38,160 nt of DNA from BS750m-G4 sp964472195 (GTDB taxonomy: Bacteria; Bacteroidota; Ignavibacteria; Tepidaquicellales; Tepidaquicellaceae): assembly GCA_964472195.1 (NCBI GenBank), contig CAYYJH010000017.1, positions 1-38,160 on the forward strand, written 5' to 3'. Every line of letters begins with the position of its first letter. Positions within the stretch are counted from its first letter, which is position 1. Made by a program: the position numbers and the translations under genes. Shown here piece by piece: positions 23,569 to 32,159 of the stretch. Under the pieces are notes generated by a model, which was not told the DNA's origin, searched no databases, and saw nothing but the letters and a program-made list of their open reading frames with translations.

Positions 23569-26088
23569 TTAAAGTATATCTTCCAGATCCTCTTCGGTTA
23601 TTAATATTTCTCTTCCTTTAGCACCAAGATTTGGACCAACAATTCCAGCATCTTCCATCTGGTCAACAATTCTTGCTGCTCTTGCATATCCTAGTTTAAG
23701 TCTTCTCTGAAGAGTAGAAGTGGAACACTGTTGAAGTTTTAATATGAGTCTTACAGCTTCCTCGAACATTACATCTCTTTCGTCATTAACACCAAAATCC
23801 GTAGTTTTCTTCCCAACGATTGATGGTAATAAATACGGCTTTGTGAACCCTTCCTGATTCCCAACAAAATCAACGATCCTTTCGCATTCTTCAGTTGAAA
23901 TATATGCGTTTTGTATTCTTATAGGTTTCGGAGTTGAAGAAGACAGATAAAGCATGTCTCCGTTTCTAAGCAGTTGATCTGCACCCGCCATATCCAATAT
24001 TGTTCTTGAATCAATCTTTGAAGCTACCTGATATGCAATCCGTACAGGAAAATTTGCCTTAATTACACCCGTTATGACATCTACTGAAGGTCTTTGAGTT
24101 GCAACGATAAGATGTATACCAACAGCTCTCGCCATCTGAGCAACACGTGCGATTGGATCCTCAATATCTCTTTTTGCTGTTATCATTAGATCGGCAAGTT
24201 CATCGATAATGATAATTATATAAGGCATCATCCGGTGTTTTATTGTATTATTGTCTTTTAGAGTACCCTCCTCATATCTTTGATTGTATGCTTCTATATT
24301 TCTAACACCTGCATTAGCAAGTTTATCGTATCTTTGCTCCATCTCAAGTTCAACACTCTTTAATATAGAAACAGCGTTTGACGGACTCGTTATGATACTT
24401 TCATTTACATCCTTTGATGTTGCAAGGTAATGTTTTCTAAGTTTTGAATACAAACTTAGCTCTATTTTCTTAGGGTCTATTAAAACAAATTTTAAATATG
24501 ATGGATGTAATTTGTAAATAAGACTAGCTATGATAGTATTTATTCCAACACTTTTTCCGGAACCTGTCGCCCCTGCAATCAATATATGCGGCATTTTATA
24601 AAGATCATCTATAAAAACTTCTCCATTAATCATTTTACCAAATGCTAAAGGCAATCTTTTGTTACTTTTTAAATACTTTTGTGAAGATAAAATACTTTTA
24701 ATCTTTACAATCTGTGAAGCCCGATTCGGTATTTCAACACCTACAGTCCCTTTGCCAGGAATTGGAATTATCATCCTAATTCCTTTGGCCTTCATAGCCA
24801 GGGCGATGTCATCTTGAAGAGATTCAATCTTTGAAAGTTTCACATCGGCAGCAGGAATAAGTTCATAAAGTGTTACAACAGGGCCGGGTGTTGCAAATAC
24901 TTTTTCAATCTCTATACCAAATTTTAATAACTTTTCTTGTAGAAGCCTTCCGTTCAAATTAAGTTCTTCGTCAGGAATTACTTCATGTTCCTCGGGTGAT
25001 GGTTCGTCAAGTAAATCTAATGATGGTTGAATAAAGTTTTCAAGTTTTTCCTCAACATATTCTTCTTCACCATTGTCAATAATTTCTTCAACCGATCCCG
25101 AATCATCCAAATATGAATCCTCTCCTGAAGATATTTCCTCTTTTGAGGAAGCAGATTTTTTTGAATCAATATCTTTGACTTTTTCTTCGGTCAACGGGAG
25201 TTTCTTTAAGTCGCTAATTTCTCGTTCAGGTCTCTGGATTTCTGTATCCTTTATAGAGCCAAGATATTTCGATTTTAATATCTTTTCCCTCTCCCTTTCT
25301 ATAGCTTCTTTAATCGAAATATCACCACTTTCCCCGGTTGCTTTAAGCTCGGTAGCTTCGTCCGATTTCTTTAATTTTTTCTCGAGCGACTTTGTTTTTA
25401 AATTGTCTTTTTCTCTCTTGAAACTCTCTACTATTTTTTCATAAAAAAGTTTAGCCCTTGCGAAAGTCTTAGCAATATTCCTGTCTATTAGAAGGAGTAT
25501 TACGATAAAAAGACTTAATAACAAAAATACTGACGCTCCAACACTCCCTAAGGTTTGATATAGTATTGTAGCGAAAAAATCACCACTCACACCGCTGTAC
25601 CTTGATGATACAAAAACACTGCCAAAAAAGATTTTTAATAGCCCCGCAGAAGAAGCCAGGACTGCCATTAAAAGAAATGCATAAACAAAGAAAGAAAAGT
25701 GTCTAATAACAGATTTTTTCCAGACTATGAGAATTCCTATGATTATTAATATTATCGATATTATTAAAGAGTAATAACCAAAAAATTTATTCACAAAAAA
25801 TTTAGATGCATATGCACCCGCAATTCCTAACCAATTATAAATATCATAAGTAGTATAAGTTTCTTTACGGAATATATTAAAAAAACTAATCCGCTCTAAA
25901 GTTGCCTGGTCTTTTGCAGAATAAGAAATAATAGATAAAAATAATAAGATACCAAATAAGAAAATCAAAAAACCAAGAATCTGCTTTTTAACATCTAATG
26001 AAATTCTATAATCCTCTTGCTTATTCGATCTTCGCTTTATTGATCTACTATCCTTATTAGATAATCTTGATTTCATTTTCTTATTCAT
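23569..26088 (-). CDS. ftsK: FtsK/SpoIIIE-type DNA translocase
   Basis: 839 residues. About four membrane helices lie within residues ~30-200, followed by a charged Glu/Ser/Lys linker (~210-370). The motor domain has Walker A GATGSGKS near residue 505 and Walker B IIIIDELADLM near 630. RPSVDVITGVIKANFPVRIAYQV marks the core after it. Residues ~771-839 are the winged-helix gamma domain that reads the KOPS polarity sequence (RRLKLGYARAARIVDQMEDAGIVG). The protein anchors at the septum and pumps chromosome ends apart, activating XerCD at dif. The length matches the compact form, without the very long linker of Escherichia coli. The comB gene ends 14 bases upstream of it. Confidence 0.95.
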   Translation of the reverse strand: MNKKMKSRLSNKDSRSIKRRSNKQEDYRISLDVKKQILGFLIFLFGILLFLSIISYSAKDQATLERISFFNIFRKETYTTYDIYNWLGIAGAYASKFFVNKFFGYYSLIISIILIIIGILIVWKKSVIRHFSFFVYAFLLMAVLASSAGLLKIFFGSVFVSSRYSGVSGDFFATILYQTLGSVGASVFLLLSLFIVILLLIDRNIAKTFARAKLFYEKIVESFKREKDNLKTKSLEKKLKKSDEATELKATGESGDISIKEAIEREREKILKSKYLGSIKDTEIQRPEREISDLKKLPLTEEKVKDIDSKKSASSKEEISSGEDSYLDDSGSVEEIIDNGEEEYVEEKLENFIQPSLDLLDEPSPEEHEVIPDEELNLNGRLLQEKLLKFGIEIEKVFATPGPVVTLYELIPAADVKLSKIESLQDDIALAMKAKGIRMIIPIPGKGTVGVEIPNRASQIVKIKSILSSQKYLKSNKRLPLAFGKMINGEVFIDDLYKMPHILIAGATGSGKSVGINTIIASLIYKLHPSYLKFVLIDPKKIELSLYSKLRKHYLATSKDVNESIITSPSNAVSILKSVELEMEQRYDKLANAGVRNIEAYNQRYEEGTLKDNNTIKHRMMPYIIIIIDELADLMITAKRDIEDPIARVAQMARAVGIHLIVATQRPSVDVITGVIKANFPVRIAYQVASKIDSRTILDMAGADQLLRNGDMLYLSSSTPKPIRIQNAYISTEECERIVDFVGNQEGFTKPYLLPSIVGKKTTDFGVNDERDVMFEEAVRLILKLQQCSTSTLQRRLKLGYARAARIVDQMEDAGIVGPNLGAKGREILITEEDLEDIL

Positions 26089-26102
26089 GATAATATCATC
26101 TT

Positions 26103-26936
26103 TTAATTAGAATTACTTTCCTCTGAATTCCCTAAATTTATCTTTTTCATCTTAGCTTTCTCTAAATTTTCAATCACGATTTTCTGTGTTAATCTAATAA
26201 TTCCATCTTTGAACAATGGAAGAAATGGATTTGAATCTACTTTAGAACAAACAGAAAGATCTTTATCAAGTCCTAATGATATGAGAAATTTCCCATGTTC
26301 TGTATTGCGAAGCATTTTTAAAATTCTCTTTACAGATGGTGTACCTTTCTCTAAAACAAAACTCTTTGCCAACTCAATTGCAGCATGCCCAGGGTCTCCA
26401 CAGATATACTTATTGTCTTTTGTTTGTGATTTATTAACTTGTTCTATTATAACGCCGGCGCAAATAACATCTTCTAAACAAAAATTATTTAATTTCCCGG
26501 AACATATTAGAGTCACATCATCCTCAAGTAATCTTATACATTTCACAATCTCAGATAAATTTACAAAACATGCAATAACACAATTCCTTGCATATTTTGC
26601 TTTTACGACAGAAGACGTACCATTCGTTGTACTAAATACTAAAACTTTATCCTTAACAACTTCTTCGCTGTACTCTATAGGAGAATTTCCTAAATCAAAT
26701 CCTTCAACAATTTTCCCGGCTCTTTCACCACACAAAAGGGAATTACCAGTTCCTTTTGCGATCATCGCAGCGGTCGATACATTATCTGCCGGTATTATTT
26801 CTTTTGCACCGTTAGCCAGAGCTATCGTCATCGTTGTAGATGCTCTCAAGACATCAATTATAATTACATTCTTATCTTTTAATACAAGTTCATCTTTAAT
26901 AAGTGACTGTGTATGAACAACATTAATTTTCCGCAT
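26103..26936 (-). CDS. comB: Probable 2-phosphosulfolactate phosphatase (ComB family)
   Basis: 277 residues, with ComB-family blocks: VIIIDVLRASTTMTIALANGAKEI, LLCGERAGKIVEGFDLGNSP, VFSTTNGTSSVVKA, LICSGKLNNFCLEDVICAG, and NTEHGKFLISLGLDKDL near the end. The family, first described in methanogen coenzyme M synthesis, removes phosphate from phosphosulfolactate using Mg. Many bacteria that make no coenzyme M carry it, where sulfolactate or another substrate is assumed. No ComA, ComC or sulfonolipid gene is seen nearby, so the role here is open. Short spacing to ftsK suggests shared transcription. Confidence 0.85.
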   Translation of the reverse strand: MRKINVVHTQSLIKDELVLKDKNVIIIDVLRASTTMTIALANGAKEIIPADNVSTAAMIAKGTGNSLLCGERAGKIVEGFDLGNSPIEYSEEVVKDKVLVFSTTNGTSSVVKAKYARNCVIACFVNLSEIVKCIRLLEDDVTLICSGKLNNFCLEDVICAGVIIEQVNKSQTKDNKYICGDPGHAAIELAKSFVLEKGTPSVKRILKMLRNTEHGKFLISLGLDKDLSVCSKVDSNPFLPLFKDGIIRLTQKIVIENLEKAKMKKINLGNSEESNSN

Positions 26937-26988
26937 AAAATCTTTTCAACTATTCCTTTCCTCTTTTCTTTAAAAATTCTAATTCAAA

Positions 26989-27660
26989 TTATTTATTAGG
27001 GGTGACGTGCGGAGCAATCCAGGAAAAAAACGACCCTGGATTACGTGTTTGAATCCACAGTGTCCCCGTTCCATTAAATTCAGCGACTAATCCTTCACCG
27101 CTAAGTAATGTTGATTTTAAACCGCCAACTTTTTTTACATCGAAAGTTAAACCATCCGTGAAAGCAACGATGTGCCCGGTATCACAGATGAATCTATCGT
27201 TTTCTAATTTTTTTTCAAAAATCGCTCCGAAGGAATTCAAAAATAAATCACCCGTACCTGTGGCTTTTAGCATGAATAAACCTGTGCCTCCAAAAAAACC
27301 TTTCGCACCTGTATATGAAGTATCTGTAGCTACAGAAACTGCACTGCAAACATAGGAACCAGATTGTATGTACATTGTTTGATTCTGCAAATTAAAATGC
27401 TTTATATCTCCCATAAAAGGAGCTGCAAAACCTATCTCACCTGTTCCTTGTCTGGCAATAAACTTATTCGTAAAAAAAGATTCACCACCAAGCATAGATT
27501 TCTTTAAAGCTCCAAAGACTCCACCTTTTGTCGAAGTCTCGATTTCTACGTTCCAGCTTTTAAAGACCATAGCCCCTGCTTCTGCCTGTATAGCTTCATT
27601 TTCAGACAGATAAACATGCACTAATGCTTCTGACGGCTGGAATAGTATTTTATGCTGCAT
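26989..27660 (-). CDS. AIM24 / TIGR00266 family protein
   Basis: 223 residues of mostly beta structure with many glycines. Family features are VYLSENEAIQAEAGAMVFKS near the start, GGVFGALKKSMLGGESFFTN, FMGDIKHFNLQNQTMYIQSG, GTGLFMLKATGTGDLFLNSFGAI and the ending WIQTRNPGSFFSWIAP. These proteins occur in many bacteria and, as AIM24, in mitochondria. They fold as a beta-prism resembling a tryptophan RNA-binding attenuator fold, and no firm biochemical role is established. No signal peptide or membrane helix is present. The gene sits between gcvT and comB without close coupling. Confidence 0.85.
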   Translation of the reverse strand: MQHKILFQPSEALVHVYLSENEAIQAEAGAMVFKSWNVEIETSTKGGVFGALKKSMLGGESFFTNKFIARQGTGEIGFAAPFMGDIKHFNLQNQTMYIQSGSYVCSAVSVATDTSYTGAKGFFGGTGLFMLKATGTGDLFLNSFGAIFEKKLENDRFICDTGHIVAFTDGLTFDVKKVGGLKSTLLSGEGLVAEFNGTGTLWIQTRNPGSFFSWIAPHVTPNK

Positions 27661-27726
27661 TAACTAATAAATTAAATTAATAAGAAAATTTGAATATACT
27701 ATTAATAAAATCATATAAAAAACAAC

Positions 27727-28806
27727 TTATATGAACGGTGTCTTTACAATTTGTGCTTTGATTTTTTTATCTCTTACTAATATATCAATTTCATTCCCTG
27801 TTTCATTAAATCCAGCTGCAACATATGCCAATCCTATATTCTTATTCAAGATCGGTGACATACTACCGCTGGTAACAAAACCTACATTCTCATCATTAAC
27901 AAAAACCTCAGCACCATGACGAGCCACCATTCTATCTTCTATCACAAAACCGACTAATTTTCTTTTAATTCCTTCTTGCTGTACTCTAAGCAATACATCT
28001 CTCCCGTTGAAATCCCCTTTCTCTAATTTCGTTATCCATCTTAATCCAGCTTCTATCATATTTGTTTTCTCATCCATATCATTACCGTAAAGCCTGTAAG
28101 CGTACTCCAACCGCAGTGTATCTCTCGCACCAAGTCCTATGGGCTTTATATCAAACTCTTCTCCAGCTTCAAATATTGAATCCCAAATCTTCTCGGATAC
28201 TTTTACATCAGCTGCGGAATATATTTCGAAGCAAACTTTCTCACCTGTGTAACCAGTATGCGAGATAATTACATCCTGACCAGCTATATTACCAAACTCA
28301 AAATTATAGTATTTTATCTGTGATAAATCTGTATCCGTCAATTTTTGTAACGTGGGCAATGAATTTTTCCCCTGAACAGCAAGAAGTGAAGTTTCATCCG
28401 AAACATTTTTTAATTTCACATCTCCAAACAAGTTTTCCTGCATCCATTTAAAGTCCTTTTCAATATTCGATGCATTAATTACCAACATATAATAATCACC
28501 ACAATGATAAACAAGAAGGTCATCAACAATACCGCCATCTTTGTAACACATCGCTGAATATTGAACTTTACCCTTAAACAATTTTGAAACATCATTCGTT
28601 GTGATTTTCTGAATAAAATCAAATGCATCCATTCCTCTAACTTCTACTTCTCCCATGTGTGATACATCAAACACACCTACAGAATTTCTCACCGCCCTAT
28701 GCTCGGCAATTATCCCTTCATATTGAACCGGCATTTCGTAACCAGCAAATTCTACGAGCTTTGCTCCAAATTTCTTATGAATTTCATTAAACGCTGTCTT
28801 TTTCAA
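27727..28806 (-). CDS. gcvT: Aminomethyltransferase, glycine cleavage T protein
   Basis: 359 residues, full length. It takes the aminomethyl group from lipoyl-H protein and gives methylene-THF and ammonia. Seen motifs: AFNEIHKKFGAKLVEFAGYEMPVQY at the start, VGVFDVSHMGEVEVRG, TGYTGEKVCFEIY and LGARDTLRLEYAYRLYGNDM, followed by the OB-fold-like C-terminal barrel (VGFVTSGSMSPILNKNIGLAYV). The residues of the folate pocket around FDVSHMGE and the Arg in ARDTLRLE are intact. The partner genes gcvH and gcvP are not in this window. The transaldolase gene lies 63 bases upstream on the same strand. Confidence 0.95.
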   Translation of the reverse strand: MKKTAFNEIHKKFGAKLVEFAGYEMPVQYEGIIAEHRAVRNSVGVFDVSHMGEVEVRGMDAFDFIQKITTNDVSKLFKGKVQYSAMCYKDGGIVDDLLVYHCGDYYMLVINASNIEKDFKWMQENLFGDVKLKNVSDETSLLAVQGKNSLPTLQKLTDTDLSQIKYYNFEFGNIAGQDVIISHTGYTGEKVCFEIYSAADVKVSEKIWDSIFEAGEEFDIKPIGLGARDTLRLEYAYRLYGNDMDEKTNMIEAGLRWITKLEKGDFNGRDVLLRVQQEGIKRKLVGFVIEDRMVARHGAEVFVNDENVGFVTSGSMSPILNKNIGLAYVAAGFNETGNEIDILVRDKKIKAQIVKTPFI

Positions 28807-28869
28807 TCTTCTTTGAATTTTTTAAAGTTCATGGATATTATAAATATTTCACAAAATTTTTAATATAAT

Positions 28870-29520
28870 TTAATTACTAAAGTTTTTCTTCCAGTCCTGC
28901 ATAAACTTCTTTAAACCAATATCAGTAAGGGGATGCTTAACTAACTGATTGATGACTTTAAATGGTATCGTACAAACGTCAGCTCCTATCTGTGCAGCAT
29001 CTACAAAATGCAAAGGATTTCTTATCGAGGCAACTAAGACCTGTGTTTGAAAATCATAGTTACCATAAATATTCACAATCTGTGCAATAAGCTCCATTCC
29101 ACCTGTCGAAATATCATCGAGTCTTCCAACAAATGGACTAACTAAATATGCTCCCGCTTTTGCTGCAAGTATTGCCTGAGATGGGGAAAAGCACAATGTG
29201 ACGTTGGTTTTAATTCCTTCGCTGCTTAATATTTTAACTGCTTTGAGTCCCTCTTTTATCAAAGGAACTTTGACTACAATATTTTCGTGAATTTTTGATA
29301 AGTCTTTGGCTTCTTTCACAATTTCATTACAAGTATTCGAAACGACCTCAGCACTTACATCACCGTCCACTATTTCACAAATTTTTTCAAGCATTGTTTT
29401 GAAATCTTTATGACCTTCTTTTGCGACTAAAGAAGGGTTTGTTGTAACTCCGTCAAGAATTCCCATATCAGCAGCTTCTCTAATCTCATCCAGATTAGCA
29501 GTATCTATAAATATTCTCAT
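28870..29520 (-). CDS. tal: Transaldolase, short (TalC-like) form
   Basis: 216 residues, typical of the short transaldolase/fructose-6-phosphate aldolase class. The Schiff-base lysine is in IVVKVPLIKEGLKAV. Two positions separate the activities in this class: where fructose-6-phosphate aldolase has Gln in its AQV segment, this protein has Glu (VSAEVVSNT); and where the aldolase has Tyr (in APYVNR), this has Phe (SPFVGRLDD). Both favour true transaldolase, moving a three-carbon unit between sugar phosphates in the non-oxidative pentose pathway. The cytoplasmic enzyme is expected to form a decamer. Near the phosphofructokinase genes, it fits a sugar-phosphate cluster. Confidence 0.93.
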   Translation of the reverse strand: MRIFIDTANLDEIREAADMGILDGVTTNPSLVAKEGHKDFKTMLEKICEIVDGDVSAEVVSNTCNEIVKEAKDLSKIHENIVVKVPLIKEGLKAVKILSSEGIKTNVTLCFSPSQAILAAKAGAYLVSPFVGRLDDISTGGMELIAQIVNIYGNYDFQTQVLVASIRNPLHFVDAAQIGADVCTIPFKVINQLVKHPLTDIGLKKFMQDWKKNFSN

Positions 29521-29618
29521 TTTTTATTTTTTAAATTATTAAGAAATTTTTCGATTAATAGTTTGATATTAAGTTAAGTAAAGCTATTCAAATTAATTCT
29601 AATTATAAATTCATATAA

Positions 29619-31043
29619 TTATTCATTTCTTTTTTTCCATATAAAATATAACGGTAAACCAATTAATACTAACAGAAGTCCTATGCCGGCATCTCTCGGA
29701 TTTTGTATTATTGTAACCACTACTAACAGTATACAGAAAAGCACAAAAAAACCCGGAATCCATGGATATCCAAAAACTTTATAAGGTCTGCGGACATCTT
29801 TCATTTTTTTTCTTAAAACAAATACACCAAATGCTCCTGAACCATAAAAAATAAAAGATGCAAATATCAGCATGTCTGTTAATTGGTCAAACGTTCCTGA
29901 TAAGACTAATATTGAAGACCAAACACCCTGAATTAATAATGATGTATGGGGTGTCCTAAACCTGCTGTGACAATTACCTGCTGATTTAAAAAACACTTTG
30001 TCTCTTGCCATTGCAAAGTAAATCCTTGGAGATGCAAGGACAGACCCATTCGTTGTCCCAAAAGTAGATATCATTATCAGAACAGAAATTAAAAATGCTC
30101 CTTCCGTACCTAAAAATTTTCTTATAACCTCTACTGCTATAATACTATTTTCTGTCTTAGCAATGTTAACAATCTCATCAACGGGCATAACATATAAAAA
30201 AGTAAAATTTGTAATCATATAAACAACAATTACAATTGAAACCCCGGCAAACAAAGCAATCGGAATATTCCTCTTAGGATTTTTTACCTCTCCCCCTAAA
30301 TATCCGATATTGTTCCATCCATCATAAGCCCAAAATGCTCCGAGCATGGCAGCAAACATTGCTCCAAAAAGACCCAGTGAAGATGAGTATTCTGTTCCTT
30401 GAGCTTCAAGTATAGGACCTGCATTTTCAATCTGACCACCGCTTATCGTTAAACCAAGAATAATTATAATTACAATTCCCAATACTTTTAGAACGGTGAA
30501 AACATTATTTATATAACCACCTATTACTACTCCGATGTAATTTGCCGCTGTTAGAAATATAATCGTTGCTATAGTCAGTGCCTTCACTCCAAAATTATCT
30601 AACGGGGTAAACAATCCGAGGATTGAAAAACTCTCTAAAGATTCACTTAATCTTGGAAGAGGTAATATCGCATTAACCGATTCTGAAAAAACGTAACCAA
30701 TCGAAGCAATAGAAGCTGATTGAATAACCGAGAAGCATGACCATCCGTAAAGGAATGCAAATCCTTTACCGTACATTTTCTTGAAATATACATATTGTCC
30801 TCCAGGCTCTGCAATCAAACCGGCAATTTCAGCATTTGTTGCTGAACCAAGCAGTGTAATTAAACCAGCAATAAGCCAGCACATCAAAATTAATCCACCA
30901 GAATTTAGTTCCCCTGCCATTGGAGCGATCTTTTTAAAAATTCCCGAACCAATCATGGAACTAATCACAATCATTAAAGCAGTAAACAAACCTAATTTAG
31001 TTAGTAAACCACTTGAATGGACTTTCGATTGCTTATTAATCAT
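29619..31043 (-). CDS. APC-family amino acid permease
   Basis: 474 residues with about 12 hydrophobic helices. The first, unwound helix carries the substrate motif MIGSGIF and the G-I-F-K-K that follows. Other family landmarks are ATNAEIAGLIAEPGGQYVYFKK in helix 2, FWAYDGWNNIGYLGGEVKNPKRNIPIAL in helix 6 and the adjacent loop, and RIYFAMARDKVFF later. It resembles the LAT/SteT-type exchangers and permeases of the inner membrane. Which amino acid is carried cannot be told. It ends a run of minus-strand genes including the two phosphofructokinases; 46 bases separate it from pfkA. Confidence 0.88.
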   Translation of the reverse strand: MINKQSKVHSSGLLTKLGLFTALMIVISSMIGSGIFKKIAPMAGELNSGGLILMCWLIAGLITLLGSATNAEIAGLIAEPGGQYVYFKKMYGKGFAFLYGWSCFSVIQSASIASIGYVFSESVNAILPLPRLSESLESFSILGLFTPLDNFGVKALTIATIIFLTAANYIGVVIGGYINNVFTVLKVLGIVIIIILGLTISGGQIENAGPILEAQGTEYSSSLGLFGAMFAAMLGAFWAYDGWNNIGYLGGEVKNPKRNIPIALFAGVSIVIVVYMITNFTFLYVMPVDEIVNIAKTENSIIAVEVIRKFLGTEGAFLISVLIMISTFGTTNGSVLASPRIYFAMARDKVFFKSAGNCHSRFRTPHTSLLIQGVWSSILVLSGTFDQLTDMLIFASFIFYGSGAFGVFVLRKKMKDVRRPYKVFGYPWIPGFFVLFCILLVVVTIIQNPRDAGIGLLLVLIGLPLYFIWKKRNE

Positions 31044-31089
31044 TTAGGATTATGCTGATAGAATATTATTTTAGAAGTGATATAAGAAA

Positions 31090-32133
31090 TCATTTAAAGA
31101 ATACTTGAGCGACTTCATAAATATCAAGGTCGACAGTTTTTAGCTGACTTACAGCTTCAGCAATGGTTATATCTACAATCTTATTTGATTTTAAAGCACA
31201 CATTCTTCCGAATTTATCATCTCTAACCATTTCGACTGCATGAACTCCATATCTTGTACCAAGTATTCTATCGAATGCAGATGGAACTCCACCACGCTGA
31301 ACATAACCGAGTATCGTTGCCCTGGTTGTGAATCCGGATCTTCTCTCAATTTCGTCTGCAAGAAACTGCCCGATACCTCCTAACCTTACTCTTCCGAAAT
31401 CATCTTTTCCCTTATAAACCTTCATTTCATCATCAGAAATCTTCATCTCATCTTCGAGGAAACAAGCTCCTTCTGCTACGACAATTATCGAGAAAGCTTT
31501 CCCTCTTCTATAACGACTTTTCAACACTTCGATTACGTCATTAATCTTAGTTTTCTTTTCGGGAATAATAACAACATCGGCTCCGCCGGCAATACCGGAA
31601 TATAATGCTATCCATCCTGCATTTCTTCCCATTACTTCCAAAACCATAACTCTATGATGAGATTCAGCTGTTGTGTGAAGCCTGCCGATTGCATCCGTTG
31701 CTATTTGTACTGCTGTATCAAAACCAAAAGTATAGTCAGTACCATATATATCATTATCAATAGTCTTAGGAACACCAATAATTTTTATACCAGCTTCATA
31801 TGCTAATTGTGCTACATGCATTGATCCTTCCCCACCAATACAAATTAAAGCATCGAATCCAGATCGTGCGACTTTATGCAGTAAGGTATCTTCCCCGTTC
31901 TCTTGTATGAATGGACTGAATCTGGAAGTTCCAAGAATTGTACCCCCTCTGTCTATAATCCCGGAGACGCTCTTCAATGTTAATTGTTTATAACTTTCGT
32001 CAAATATTCCTTCCCACCCATTATATATACCAAAAGTTTCAAATCCTAAATGATCTGCTTTTCTAACTATTGCCCTTACAACAGCATTCAGTCCCGGACA
32101 ATCACCACCGCTTGTTAATATTCCTATTTTCAT
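31090..32133 (-). CDS. pfkA: 6-phosphofructokinase, predicted ATP-dependent
   Basis: 347 residues of a single PFK fold. It phosphorylates fructose-6-phosphate to the 1,6-bisphosphate. Motifs: GILTSGGDCPGLNAVVRAIV at the start, GGTILGTSRFSPF, the donor-site GGEGS with Gly103, and PKTIDNDIYGTDYTFGFDTA with catalytic Asp126 in TIDND. Gly at 103 leaves room for ATP, whereas Asp there would favour pyrophosphate; Lys123 is shared with both kinds in the group III enzymes. The expected donor is therefore ATP. The second phosphofructokinase gene lies 26 bases upstream, so both are likely made together. Confidence 0.93.
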   Translation of the reverse strand: MKIGILTSGGDCPGLNAVVRAIVRKADHLGFETFGIYNGWEGIFDESYKQLTLKSVSGIIDRGGTILGTSRFSPFIQENGEDTLLHKVARSGFDALICIGGEGSMHVAQLAYEAGIKIIGVPKTIDNDIYGTDYTFGFDTAVQIATDAIGRLHTTAESHHRVMVLEVMGRNAGWIALYSGIAGGADVVIIPEKKTKINDVIEVLKSRYRRGKAFSIIVVAEGACFLEDEMKISDDEMKVYKGKDDFGRVRLGGIGQFLADEIERRSGFTTRATILGYVQRGGVPSAFDRILGTRYGVHAVEMVRDDKFGRMCALKSNKIVDITIAEAVSQLKTVDLDIYEVAQVFFK

Positions 32134-32159
32134 AAAAGCTGTATTATATTTTCCTTATT

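Noticed and set aside
26209..26916. Long 235-residue + strand frame opposite comB
   Set aside because: It is the antisense shadow of a clear ComB-family gene; it is rich in Ser/Thr/Phe without any motif.
28870..29520. Fructose-6-phosphate aldolase (FSA) instead of transaldolase
   Set aside because: The two discriminating positions carry Glu and Phe, as in transaldolases, not Gln and Tyr.
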